Positions 31,033 through 41,266 of a stretch of 64,000 nt of DNA are shown in pieces (the first letter of the stretch is position 1; the number at the start of each line of letters is the position of its first letter). This stretch comes from CAVUAF01 sp963739375. GTDB lineage: Bacteria > Acidobacteriota > Terriglobia > Terriglobales > Acidobacteriaceae. The position numbers and the translations under genes were made by a program. The notes beneath the pieces were generated by a model. The model saw nothing but the letters and a program-made list of their open reading frames with translations. It was not told where the DNA came from and did not search any database. Location of the stretch: assembly GCA_963739375.1 (NCBI GenBank), contig CAVUAF010000023.1, positions 62,001 through 126,000 on the forward strand, given 5' to 3'.

Positions 31033-32424
31033 TCAGAGGCCGGCGTACACCGCGCGCTTCAGGAACTGGCCCCCGCCGGGGCGGCCGAGGAATTCGTTTT
31101 TCTCCATCAGCACCCGACCGCGCGACATCACCACGTCGGGCATGCCTTTTACCTTGATGCCCTCGAACATGGAGTAGTCCACCCGCATGTGGTGCGTCGC
31201 GACGCTGATGGTGTGCTCGCGGTTGGGATCGAAGACGACCAGGTCAGCGTCGCTTCCCACGGCAATCGTGCCCTTCCGCGGATAGAGCCCGAAGAGCCTG
31301 GCCGGCGTGGTCGAGGTGATCTCGACGAAGCGGTTTACGCTCAGGCGTCCCGCCGCCACCCCGCCCGAATACACCAGCGACATGCGGTGCTCGATGCCCG
31401 GCCCGCCGTTGGGGATCTTGGTAAAATCGCCCTTGCCCATTTCCTTCTGCTCCTTGTAGCAGAAGGGGCAGTGGTCGGTGCTGACCACGGAGAGCTGGTC
31501 GGCCTTGAGGCCCTGCCACAGCTTGTCCTGGTGCCACTTCTCGCGCAGCGGCGGGGTGAAGACGTACTTCGCGCCCTCGAAGCCGGGGGCGTCGAAGTTG
31601 TCGAGCGAGAGATACAGGTACTGCGGGCAGGTTTCGGCGTAGATGGGCAGGCCGCGGTCGCGCGCCTCGCGCACCTTTTCCAGCGCCTCGAAGCAGGAGA
31701 GGTGGACGATGTAGAGGGGCGCGCCCGCCATCTCGGCCAGCGCGATGGCGCGACCGCAGGCCTCGGCCTCCGCCGTGGTGGGACGCGTGAGCGCGTGGTA
31801 CTTGGGCGCCGTTTTGCCTTGCGCCAGCGCCTGGCGCACGATGACGTCGATGACGCCGCCGTTCTCGGCGTGCATGCAGATCATGCCGCCATGCTGCGCC
31901 GTCTGTTGCAGCGCCTTGAAAATCGAGGCGTCGTCGAGCATGAAGACGCCGGGATAGGCCATGAAGAGCTTGAACGTCGTGACCCCTTCGCGTACCAGCG
32001 CGCCCATCTCCTCCAGCCGCGCGTCGGGCAGGTCGGTGATGATGCAGTGGAAGCCGTAGTCGGAAACGGCGCGCCCCTCGGCCTTTTTCATCCAGGTGTC
32101 GAACGCCTCGCGCAGCGACTGCCCCTTGTACTGGATGGCGAAGTCGATCAGGGTGGTGGTGCCGCCCCAGGCGGCGGCGCGCGTTCCGGTCTCGAAGTCG
32201 TCGGCGCTGGTGGTGCCGCCGAAGGGCATGTCGAGGTGGGTGTGGACGTCGATGCCGCCGGGAAAGACGAGCCTGCCGCCAGCGTCAATTTCCCGTCGGG
32301 CGCGGTCGCGCGGCAGCTTGTCGCCAATGGCGACGATCTTGCCGTCGCTGATGCCGATGTCGGCCTTGTAGGTGTCGGCGGCGGTCACGATGGTGCCGTT
32401 GGTAATGAGAACGTCGAAGGCCAT
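31033..32424 (-). CDS. hydA: Dihydropyrimidinase / D-hydantoinase
   Basis: A 463-residue amidohydrolase that opens dihydropyrimidine or 5-substituted hydantoin rings, in the cytosol. Metal-site motifs: GGIDVHTHLDMPFGG with HxH at residues 61-63, the carbamylated lysine in 'TTFKLFMAYPG', 'CMHAENG', 'YIVHLSCFEAL' and 'STDHCPFCYKE'. The product for dihydrouracil is N-carbamoyl-beta-alanine, a substrate for the amidase at 52192-53097. The ATG at 32424 begins MAFDVLITNG as relatives do. It is divergent from the LLM oxidoreductase gene across 148 nt, so both may share regulation. D-hydantoinase versus true dihydropyrimidinase cannot be separated by eye. Confidence 0.92.
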   Translation of the reverse strand: MAFDVLITNGTIVTAADTYKADIGISDGKIVAIGDKLPRDRARREIDAGGRLVFPGGIDVHTHLDMPFGGTTSADDFETGTRAAAWGGTTTLIDFAIQYKGQSLREAFDTWMKKAEGRAVSDYGFHCIITDLPDARLEEMGALVREGVTTFKLFMAYPGVFMLDDASIFKALQQTAQHGGMICMHAENGGVIDVIVRQALAQGKTAPKYHALTRPTTAEAEACGRAIALAEMAGAPLYIVHLSCFEALEKVREARDRGLPIYAETCPQYLYLSLDNFDAPGFEGAKYVFTPPLREKWHQDKLWQGLKADQLSVVSTDHCPFCYKEQKEMGKGDFTKIPNGGPGIEHRMSLVYSGGVAAGRLSVNRFVEITSTTPARLFGLYPRKGTIAVGSDADLVVFDPNREHTISVATHHMRVDYSMFEGIKVKGMPDVVMSRGRVLMEKNEFLGRPGGGQFLKRAVYAGL

Positions 32425-32572
32425 GACAAACCTCTTTTCGCCACCGATTTTCACGGATGAAACAGATTCTGTTCGTCTGCTTCGATCTGGGTTGATCTGT
32501 GGCTGGGCTGCCCAGAAAACACCGCATTTTATGCTAAACTCCGCGTCCTGTCGCTCATTCGCGGAGGCCCTT

Positions 32573-33583
32573 ATGCAGTTCGGAATCACCCTCAAACCCG
32601 ACCTTTCCGTGGAGCGCATCGTCGGCCTGATGCGCCAGGCCGAAGATGCCGGCTTCCAGTATGGCTGGATGTTCGACTCTCACGTCATCTGGAAAGACTG
32701 CTTCCCGCTGCTGACGCTGTGCGCCACCTCGACGCGCCGCATGCGTCTGGGGACGTGCGTCACCAATCCCGCGGTGCGCGACGTCACCGTGGCGGCCAGC
32801 CTGTTTGCGACGCTGAACGTGATCAGCGGCGGGCGCATGGTGATCGGGATCGGGCGCGGCGACAGTTCACGGCGCGTGCTGGGCAAGAAGCCCACTACGC
32901 TGGAGCGCATGGAGGAGTTCATTGCCGAGTTCCGCGCCCTGACCAGCGGCCGCGAGATCCAGTACGACGGCAAGCCGACACGGCTGCCGTGGGCGGAGGG
33001 CGAAGCGCCCAAGGTGTGGGTCGCGGGCTACGGACCCAAGGCGCTCGCCTGCGCCGGACGCGTCGGCGACGGCGTCATCCTGCAGTTTGCCGATCCCGAC
33101 CTGATCGAGTGGTGCCTTACCTTCGTGCGCAAGGGCGCGGAGGAGGCGGGGCGCGACTTCCGCAAGATCGAAGTGCTGGCAGCGGCGCCGGTGTGGGTGT
33201 CGGACGACATGAACGTGGCGCGCGAGCGCGTGCGCTGGTTCCCGGCGCTGGTCTCGAACCACGTCATGGACCTAGTGTCGCGCTATAAGCCCGAGGAGCT
33301 GCCGCCGGCGCTGACCGCTTACGTGCGCGGCCGCGGCGGCTACGACTACCTGCACCACTGCGAAGTCGGCTCCAGCAATGCCGAATTCGTGAGCGACGAG
33401 GTGGTGGACCGCTTCTGCTTGCTGGGTGCGGCGGAAAAACAGATTGCCAAGCTGGAGCGCCTGCGCCAGGCCGGCGTTACCCAGTTCAACATGTACCTCA
33501 TGTGCGGCGACGAGGAGCAGACGCTGGTGGAGTACGAGCGCAACGTGCTGCCACACTTTCAGCGGCGCGCGGCCGGCGCATAA
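32573..33583 (+). CDS. LLM-class flavin/F420-dependent oxidoreductase
   Basis: A 336-residue TIM-barrel protein of the luciferase-like monooxygenase family, close to the F420-dependent subgroup TIGR03842. Visible signs: MQFGITLKPDLSVERIVGLM, 'WMFDSHVIWKDCFPLL', 'GTCVTNPAVRD', 'GGRMVIGIGRGDSSRRVLGK' and 'VWVAGYGPKALACAGRVGDG'. The start at 32573 has GCGGAGG 5 nt upstream. The gene is divergent from hydA, so a role in pyrimidine or hydantoin turnover is plausible. Whether it uses F420 or FMN cannot be read, though F420 biosynthesis genes lie about 14 kb away. It ends 6 nt before a convergent gene. Confidence 0.85.
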   Translation: MQFGITLKPDLSVERIVGLMRQAEDAGFQYGWMFDSHVIWKDCFPLLTLCATSTRRMRLGTCVTNPAVRDVTVAASLFATLNVISGGRMVIGIGRGDSSRRVLGKKPTTLERMEEFIAEFRALTSGREIQYDGKPTRLPWAEGEAPKVWVAGYGPKALACAGRVGDGVILQFADPDLIEWCLTFVRKGAEEAGRDFRKIEVLAAAPVWVSDDMNVARERVRWFPALVSNHVMDLVSRYKPEELPPALTAYVRGRGGYDYLHHCEVGSSNAEFVSDEVVDRFCLLGAAEKQIAKLERLRQAGVTQFNMYLMCGDEEQTLVEYERNVLPHFQRRAAGA

Positions 33584-33589
33584 CCGGCC

Positions 33590-34321
33590 TCACTTGGAGA
33601 TCGTCGCACTCCAGGCGCCCTTGCCGACCGCGCAGCCGGGCAGCGGCGACTGGCCGTCGCTGACCTTCCCGCCCACGATCTTACCCTGCAGCATGCATTC
33701 CCCGGGATAGGGCACGACGACCGCGTCCTGCTCGCCGACAATGACCTGGAACTCCTCGCCCTTGGCGTTCTTGAACTGGGCCATGCCAAATTGGTTGATC
33801 TCCGTCATCGTCCAGGTATCGGACCTGCCGTTGGGCAGCTTCACATCCCATTTCCTGCCCAGGATGTCCTTGATGTGGGTGGCGCGGTCGGACATGTCCT
33901 TCATGGCCTTGTCGTAGTCGGCCTGCTGCTCTTGCCGGGCGCGCTGCTGGGCGGCGGGGCTCAACTGCACATTGAGGTTCATGTAGACCCAGCGGTTGTG
34001 CGAGAGCAGCCGAATCTCGCAACTGCCCTTGATGGCGTCGTCCACGGTCAGGGTGACCTGTGCTTCGGTGGCGGAAACGATCTTCCCGTCCTTGAGATGG
34101 CAAATGCCGCTGGCTTCGATCTTGCCGCCGGGTTCGAGGTTGACTCCCTTGAGGACGACGGTGGTGGTGGTGCCGGTGGTGACCGCCTGGGGCGTGGCGC
34201 CGCGGATCTCCGGGGTGCCGGTCTCGGCGCGTGGAACGTTGACGTTGGGGCGGCGGGTTTGCGCCGCGGCGGCGATGGCAAGAGCGCAGCCCAGCAGAAT
34301 AACGAGCCCTGACTTACGCAT
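33590..34321 (-). CDS. Secreted IPT/TIG-like domain protein
   Basis: A 243-residue exported protein with signal peptide MRKSGLVILLGCALAIAAAAQ. The first mature domain ('IRGATPQAVTTGTTTTVVLKGVNLEPGGKIEASG') looks like an IPT/TIG Ig-like fold. A helical, Gln-rich segment follows (QQRARQEQQADYDKAMKDMS), then a beta domain ('KWDVKLPNGRSDTWTMTEI'). Four cysteines (CHLK, CEIR, ECML, GCAV) could form two disulfides in the periplasm. Partner and function unknown; it is convergent with the LLM gene. Confidence 0.75.
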   Translation of the reverse strand: MRKSGLVILLGCALAIAAAAQTRRPNVNVPRAETGTPEIRGATPQAVTTGTTTTVVLKGVNLEPGGKIEASGICHLKDGKIVSATEAQVTLTVDDAIKGSCEIRLLSHNRWVYMNLNVQLSPAAQQRARQEQQADYDKAMKDMSDRATHIKDILGRKWDVKLPNGRSDTWTMTEINQFGMAQFKNAKGEEFQVIVGEQDAVVVPYPGECMLQGKIVGGKVSDGQSPLPGCAVGKGAWSATISK

Positions 34322-34377
34322 GCGATGTCCCTCCCGGAATCGGCGATTCTACCAAAGCCGGCCTCTCCACACCGGCG

Positions 34378-36114
34378 CTAGTGCTGCGTGGCGGCCTCGA
34401 TCTGCACGAGGAGCGACCGCATTTCGCCCAGCAGTTCGGCGCCGTAAGGATAGAGTTCCAGCTCCTGCTTGAGCTCGGAGAAGGCGCACCCAAGGCGGTT
34501 CTCCGCCTGGCAGATGCGGGAGCGCAGCAGGCGCAGCTCCCACGCCGAGTCCCAGCGCAGCGCTTCGTCGGAGGCGCGCCACGCATCGGCGTACTGCTCG
34601 TTCTTGGCCAGGGTGCGGGTGAGGTTGAAATGCGCGACGCGCTGGGTGCGATCGTGCGCCAATGCGGCCCGATAGGCCGCTGCCGCCTCCGGATACTGGT
34701 TGTTGAACTCCAGCCGGATGCCACGCTCGCTGTGCCAACTGGCAATGACCGGCTGCAGGGCGAACCAGGAAATCGCCGCCACCAGGCAGACGGCGGGCAC
34801 GGCGAGCCAGCGGCGCGGCGCAATCGCTTCCGGGACAAAGTCGAGCGAGATGGGCAGCGCCAGCCAGAGCCACAGCAGGAGCCAGCCATCGGCGCGCTGC
34901 CAGGGTGATTCCATGGCGGCGGCGGTGAGCAAGGCAACCACACCCGCCATCGCCGCGGCCGTCAGGCCGGTGAACTCCGTGCCGCCGCTGGGCGACGCCG
35001 GCGAGAAGGCGCGGCGCTGCCGGAACATGGCCGCAAACCACAGCAGGAAAACGGCGAGCAAGGTCAGCAGGCCCGCCCAGCCGGTTTCGTTGAGGGCCTG
35101 CACGAAGTCGCTCTCGGCGGCGCGCTCGTAGCCGAGGTAGCGGACCAGCGCGGGATCTCCCCGCTCGCGCACATAGGTGGCAACGAGTGGGAAATAGCGG
35201 TACTCGAAGGTGCCGGGGCCGGCACCGAAGGGGGATTTGAGCGCACCCTGGGAGAGTGCGGCGCGCCACATCACGAAGCGGCCGCTGGCGCTGGCAGAGA
35301 AGCCGCGCTGGTTGCGCACGCCGACGGCGAGCACCCCCGCGGCCACCAGCACCACGATCAGCAGCCCGACTGCGGCGACGCGGCGCGGAGCCGGGAGGCG
35401 TTCGCGCCGGGCGCAGAAGAAGGCGACACTCGCGAGCACGGCGGCGACCCCGCTGACCCGGCAACCGCTGCCGACGATGGTGAGGCCGTAGAACAGGGCC
35501 ATCGCGATCCAGACGGCGCGCAGCCAGCCGCGCGCTTCCGTGGCCAGCAGCAGCACGGCGGGCAACGCGGCCGCGAGGAAGTTGGCGACGAACTCCGGGT
35601 TCCCAAGGGTGCCGAAGACGCGCATGCGATGCTCGCCGAGTGCCGCCAAACCAAACCAGGAGAACGGGTCGAGGCCGAGCCACCATTGCGCCAGGCCCAG
35701 CACCGCCTGGACCGACCCGGCAAAAGCGATCGCTTCCACGCTGCGGCGCTGGCGGCGCGCGCTGCCGGCAATCGCCGCCCAGGCGAACAGCGGGCCGGAG
35801 AGGATGAAGAGCAGGGCGTGCGCCCCCATGTCGCGCCGCGCCGAGAAAACCCACGCCAGCCCACAGGCGGCCGCGTACGCAAGGGCCGCCCCGGCGAAGG
35901 CGCGCCAGCGTGCGGGGACGCGCAGCGCGCCGGTGGCCAGCGCCACGCCCCAGGTGAGGGCCGCGAGCACGGCCAGGAGTGCGGCTTTCGGGACTAGGAA
36001 GGCGGATTCGAGTTCCGGCCAGAAGACCAGCGAAAGCAGCGGCACCGCGGCGCACGTTATCCCACCAAGCACGCGGTGGCGGGGGGCGGCGAGTTGGAGA
36101 GCGGGCGCGGCCAT
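34378..36114 (-). CDS. O-antigen ligase/polymerase-like protein with C-terminal TPR
   Basis: A 578-residue membrane protein with about 12 hydrophobic segments up to residue 455, then a soluble helical tail containing TPR-like units ('NQYPEAAAAYRAALAHDRTQRVAHFNL'). The Wzy_C/WaaL-like signature region is present: 'GSGCRVSGVAAVLASVAFF', followed by the long periplasmic loop with 'SGRFVMWRAALSQGALKSPF' and 'GAGPGTFEYRYFP'. Such proteins join or polymerise surface glycans in the inner membrane. No glycosyltransferase cluster surrounds it here, so the substrate is unknown. Confidence 0.85.
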   Translation of the reverse strand: MAAPALQLAAPRHRVLGGITCAAVPLLSLVFWPELESAFLVPKAALLAVLAALTWGVALATGALRVPARWRAFAGAALAYAAACGLAWVFSARRDMGAHALLFILSGPLFAWAAIAGSARRQRRSVEAIAFAGSVQAVLGLAQWWLGLDPFSWFGLAALGEHRMRVFGTLGNPEFVANFLAAALPAVLLLATEARGWLRAVWIAMALFYGLTIVGSGCRVSGVAAVLASVAFFCARRERLPAPRRVAAVGLLIVVLVAAGVLAVGVRNQRGFSASASGRFVMWRAALSQGALKSPFGAGPGTFEYRYFPLVATYVRERGDPALVRYLGYERAAESDFVQALNETGWAGLLTLLAVFLLWFAAMFRQRRAFSPASPSGGTEFTGLTAAAMAGVVALLTAAAMESPWQRADGWLLLWLWLALPISLDFVPEAIAPRRWLAVPAVCLVAAISWFALQPVIASWHSERGIRLEFNNQYPEAAAAYRAALAHDRTQRVAHFNLTRTLAKNEQYADAWRASDEALRWDSAWELRLLRSRICQAENRLGCAFSELKQELELYPYGAELLGEMRSLLVQIEAATQH

Positions 36115-36170
36115 CGTCTAAGCTTATCCTGCGGCGGGCGGCGGCAGCGGGCGTCGTGCCGCGGAAGCGG

Positions 36171-37784
36171 TCACTTCAGTTCTTCCATCATTTCGGCGGT
36201 ATGGCCGGCGAGGTAGGCGGCGGCACCGCGCAAGGATCGGCGGTACACCAGGACCGCGCACCCCAGGAGGACGAGTAAGCCCAGCGGCAGCAGCCAGGAG
36301 CCCACGCGGCGCGAGGTAAAGACCAGCACCCAGAGCGACCCGCTGATTACGCCGTAGGTCACCAGGCCGAGGAGGATCGCGACCTCCGAGACATTGCGGT
36401 TGGAGAGCCGTCCGGGATCGACGTGCTTGGGAAAGCGCACGGAAAACCAGTTCCCGGCGCTCAGCAGAAGCAGCGCGCCGTAGGCCGCGCCGAGGAGGAC
36501 CTGCGCGATCAAGGCGGGCGGCAGCGCCATGCTGAACCCGCACAGCACCGACAGGGCCAGCGCCATAAAAGCCATGAGGGCGGCCATGGCCGCGTTTTTG
36601 GCGGCGAGAATGAGTTCGAGGTTGGCGGGCGCCATCAACCAACGGTGGAAGCCCTGGCCATCGCTGCCAAAGCAGTTGTTGATGAGCTGCGTCGTCGTCA
36701 ACATGGCATATCCGACCAGCATCGGGTAGAGGGTGGCGGAGCGGCCGATGTGCAGGCCCTGCGACAGGACGCGCGATAACCCCGGCGAGAACAACAGGAG
36801 GGCGCAGAAAACCAGGACGGAGGCCGTGTTCATCGTCACCTGCGGATTGCGCAGGGCATACCGGAGTTCCTTCTCAATGACCGCAGCGGTGGCGCCGCTG
36901 GTCCAGGGCAACTCCCAGCCCGGCCTCGCCTGCACCGCGCCGGCGCGGCGGACCACCTCCGGCTGGATCTCCCCCAGATAATTGCGGCGGACCTGGCGCA
37001 ACATGAACGGCGCGAGCAACAGCACCCAGGCCGCCAGGCCGCCCAGGCCAACGAGCGCACCCGGGGCGGGAGTGGTCATGGCGCGGAAGGCCAGCCCCGG
37101 TGGCGATGCGTTCTGCACGGCGACCGCGGCGCGTTTGAACCCGGCCGACACCCCGGCCTTTTCCATCCGTTGGCCCATGCCGCCATAAATCACCACCTGC
37201 AACAGAATGCTGACGAGAAAGACGATCACCAGGAAACGCTCCCGGCCGCGGCGCGTGCTCATGATGCGTTCGAAGAAGGCGAAGATGACGCGGTTCAGAA
37301 ACAAGTTGAAGCCCACAAAGGCCACCGCCGCGGCCGTCGCCGGGGCGAGCAGGGCCGGCCGCGCCAGCACCAGGCCCAGCCACACCATCGCCAGCCAGAA
37401 AAGCGTCAACAGGGCGGCTGGATCAAGTAGCCCGTAGATAAGGTGCAGCGCCGCGTAGGTGGAGAAGGTAAGCGGATAGCGCGCCAGCTCGCGGAAATTT
37501 ACCGAAGGCGAAGCGCCCTCGAGCAGCACCGGAACCAACTGCCACACGGCGAAGATGCACCATAAGAAAAGGGCAATTACCTCGAAGCGCCCACGCCGTG
37601 CCACGGGAACGTAACTGCCCGCCAGGAACAGCAGCCCGGTCACCAGCGCCACCAGGCTGCCGAAGAAGGTCATAAGCATGGCGACCGCCAGCTCGGCACG
37701 CTTCTGGCCGCGGCGCATTTCGTTGCGCAGCGTCCGCCAGCGGACCTCGGCCAGCAGGCGCAAGCTGCGCAGTAAGGGGTTCAT
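36171..37784 (-). CDS. ABC exporter permease
   Basis: A 537-residue integral membrane protein with about ten to twelve hydrophobic segments. It starts MNPLLRSLRLLAEVRWRTLR at 37784, with an ATGA overlap on the preceding ATPase gene, so the two are translationally coupled. The N-terminal amphipathic part and paired large TM blocks fit an ABC-2-like permease of the 'putative ABC exporter' group. No substrate is visible. It is the last gene of an NCS1-ATPase-permease overlapping trio read on the minus strand. Confidence 0.82.
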   Translation of the reverse strand: MNPLLRSLRLLAEVRWRTLRNEMRRGQKRAELAVAMLMTFFGSLVALVTGLLFLAGSYVPVARRGRFEVIALFLWCIFAVWQLVPVLLEGASPSVNFRELARYPLTFSTYAALHLIYGLLDPAALLTLFWLAMVWLGLVLARPALLAPATAAAVAFVGFNLFLNRVIFAFFERIMSTRRGRERFLVIVFLVSILLQVVIYGGMGQRMEKAGVSAGFKRAAVAVQNASPPGLAFRAMTTPAPGALVGLGGLAAWVLLLAPFMLRQVRRNYLGEIQPEVVRRAGAVQARPGWELPWTSGATAAVIEKELRYALRNPQVTMNTASVLVFCALLLFSPGLSRVLSQGLHIGRSATLYPMLVGYAMLTTTQLINNCFGSDGQGFHRWLMAPANLELILAAKNAAMAALMAFMALALSVLCGFSMALPPALIAQVLLGAAYGALLLLSAGNWFSVRFPKHVDPGRLSNRNVSEVAILLGLVTYGVISGSLWVLVFTSRRVGSWLLPLGLLVLLGCAVLVYRRSLRGAAAYLAGHTAEMMEELK

Positions 37785-38577
37785 AGCCAGGAGAGCTCGT
37801 CGGCGTGGCTGTGGGCGCCACCCACGATGGAGACGAAAATCTGCTCCAGGGTGAGGGTGCCGGAAGCGGGTGCGCCATCCGCGGCGGCCACGGCGACGCC
37901 GCTCCGCAGCTCCTCGATGGAACCGGCGGCCACCGTGCGGCCGTGCTGGATGATGGCAATGTGCGAGCACAGGCGCTCGACGACTTCCATGACGTGCGAG
38001 GTGAGGAAGATGGTGCCACCGCGCTGGATAAAGCGCTGCAGCATTTCTTTCAGGGTGCGGGCGGCCACCGCGTCGACGCCCTCGAAGGGCTCGTCGAGGA
38101 AAAGGATCTCCGGGCGGTGAATGACGGCGGCGGCGAGGGCGAGTTTCTTCTTCATGCCGTGCGAGTAGTCGGCGACGATCTGGTCGGCGGCTTCGCGCAG
38201 CTCCATGAATTCCAGCAGCTCGGCCGCGCGATTGGCGGCGTTGTTCCGCTCCAGGCCGTACATGCGGCCGACAAAGTTGAGGAACTGGTTGCCGGTGAGG
38301 CGCTCGAACATCGCCAGCCCTTCCGGCACCACGCCGATGCGCTGCTTCACCGCGACCGCGTGCGACTCCAGCTCCATGCCCAGCACGCGGATGGTGCCGC
38401 TGGTGGGACGCAAGAGTCCGGTGAGCATCTTGATGGTGGTGGACTTGCCGGCGCCGTTGGGGCCAAGGAAACCGAGGAACTGGCGGCGCTCGACGCGCAG
38501 GTCGAGCTGGTCCACGGCCACCAGCGAGCCGAAACTGCGGGTGAGCTTTTCGGTTTCGACCACCACCTCGGGCGCGG

Positions 38578-38581
<4 letters not shown>
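37781..38581 (-). CDS. ABC transporter ATPase
   Basis: A 266-residue cytosolic ATPase. Walker A is GPNGAGKST, Walker B is ILFLDEPFEGVD, and the signature is YSHGMKKKLALA, a known variant of LSGGQ in ABC-2 exporters. The H-loop is LTSHVMEV. It overlaps the NCS1 permease stop (ATGA, 38578-38581) and the exporter permease start (ATGA, 37781-37784). The gene layout means all three are probably made together. Confidence 0.92.
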
Positions 38582-40043
<1,462 letters not shown>

Positions 40044-40158
40044 AGCTAGGTGGGGGGAAGTTGTAACACGAGAAGGGCGATGGCGTCATTGGGCGATTGC
40101 GCCCTCGGGCCCGGGCCGGCGGCGGGCGAAGCGCACCGCGGCCCCAGGACGCTAGGCC

Positions 40159-40701
40159 TCACCAGCCCTGGCGTTTCCGGGTGGTGGTGATGTGGGCCAC
40201 GTGATGGCGGCTGTGCCAGGCGTAGAGCGCGAGCAGGTCGTCGAGGGTCATGACGCCGCGCTCCGGGTGGTTGAGCGTGCGCGCGAAGTCGGCGGGCGCC
40301 ATGGCGAGCCACAGCGTTGTCCAGCGCTGGTGCAGCGCCTCGATGAGCTGCACCGAGACCTTGGCCGGCGGCGTGCAGTCGGGCGTCTCGGCCCAGCGGG
40401 CTTCGTCGTAGGGCATGATGGTGGGCTGTTCCTGGGTGAGCGCGAACTTGTGGCGGATGAAGGCGTTCATGTGGCTGTCGGCCAAGTGGTGCGCCACCTG
40501 GCGCAGCGTCCAGCCGCCGGGACGGTAGGGCGTGTCGAGCTGCGCGTCGCTCAGGCCGCTGACCGCCGTGCTGAGCGCGGCGGGCGCGTCGGCGATGTGG
40601 CGGATGAATTCGCGGCGCAGGGTGTCGGTGATCACGGCCGGCGCGACAAACTTGCCGACGGGATAGCGCGGATCGGGATTGGTGATGATGGTGGTGGCCA
40701 T
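40159..40701 (-). CDS. DinB/YfiT-type thiol transferase-like protein
   Basis: A 180-residue DinB-fold protein close to YfiT/BstA-type metal-dependent hydrolases and bacillithiol S-transferases. The opening 'DPRYPVGKFV', the 'GWTLRQVAHHLADSHMNAFIR' helix and 'YAWHSRHHVAHI' supply the three metal-binding histidines. The ATG at 40701 has AGGAGA close upstream. Which thiol or substrate it uses is not visible. The gene ends shortly after the NCS1 start region (converse orientation not shared). Confidence 0.88.
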   Translation of the reverse strand: MATTIITNPDPRYPVGKFVAPAVITDTLRREFIRHIADAPAALSTAVSGLSDAQLDTPYRPGGWTLRQVAHHLADSHMNAFIRHKFALTQEQPTIMPYDEARWAETPDCTPPAKVSVQLIEALHQRWTTLWLAMAPADFARTLNHPERGVMTLDDLLALYAWHSRHHVAHITTTRKRQGW

Positions 40702-40760
40702 GCAGTCTCCTATCAACTCCCTGTCTCAGTGAGCCCAGAATCTTAACCTACGTGACGAGC

Positions 40761-41231
40761 GTCATGCTGAGCGGAGCGGTGGCGCATGCCGCCGCGCAGT
40801 CGAAGCATCCCTATGGTGCCGATGCCGCCTGAGCCATGATCTCTTGCCATTGCGCACGCCGGCGCTGCAGGTCCTCATACCATTCCCGGCTCAGGTCCTT
40901 CCATTGCGGATTCACGCTCTCGATCAGCTTGATCTTCTTCCCGCGGCTCCATCCCTTGAGCTGCTTCTCGCGCTCGATGGCCTTCCGGGGATCGTCGTAC
41001 GCTTCGTAGTACAGCAGCCGGTCCGCGCCGTACCTCTTCGTGAAGCCGGCCAGCAGTCCTTCCTTGTGTTGCACCATGCGTCTTTCAAGCCACCCGGTGA
41101 AGCCAATGTAGAGCGTGCCGGAGAGACTGCCCAGGATGTAGACGTAACAAATTCCGTCGGCTGACATTTTCGTAACTATAGGGATGCTTCGACTCGCGCT
41201 CGCCTGCGGCTGTGCGCTCGCTCAGCATGAC
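40761..41231. repeat. Palindromic element carrying a GIY-YIG gene in its loop
   Basis: The left part has the outer arm GTCATGCTGAGCG (40761) and the inner arm GAAGCATCCCTAT (40802-40814). The right part has the inner arm ATAGGGATGCTTC (41178-41190) and an outer arm ending GCTCAGCATGAC (41231). These are the same arms as the empty copy at 24456-24584, but the centre is replaced by about 360 bp that encode the GIY-YIG protein. The cargo stop codon lies inside the left inner arm. Confidence 0.88.
40811..41167 (-). CDS. GIY-YIG nuclease-domain protein inside a palindrome
   Basis: A 118-residue single-domain GIY-YIG protein. The two strands read YVYI (residues 8-11) and YIG (20-22), the catalytic arginine is in 'WLERRMVQHK' and the metal-binding glutamate in 'AIEREKQLKGW'. 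There is no UvrC-type or DNA-binding domain attached, as in the small stand-alone family common in environmental bacteria. The gene fills the loop of a long palindrome. The stop TAG is made by the CCCTA of the left inner arm, and the start lies 11 nt before the right inner arm. This suggests that gene and palindrome move or persist as a unit, which is inference. Confidence 0.93.
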   Translation of the reverse strand: MSADGICYVYILGSLSGTLYIGFTGWLERRMVQHKEGLLAGFTKRYGADRLLYYEAYDDPRKAIEREKQLKGWSRGKKIKLIESVNPQWKDLSREWYEDLQRRRAQWQEIMAQAASAP

Positions 41232-41266
41232 AATTCTGTTCTAAACCGCAACGTACTCCCGAGGTG

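Noticed and set aside
40811..41167. UvrC or intron homing endonuclease
   Set aside because: The protein is a single 118-residue GIY-YIG domain without UvrC domains, and no intron or split gene surrounds it.
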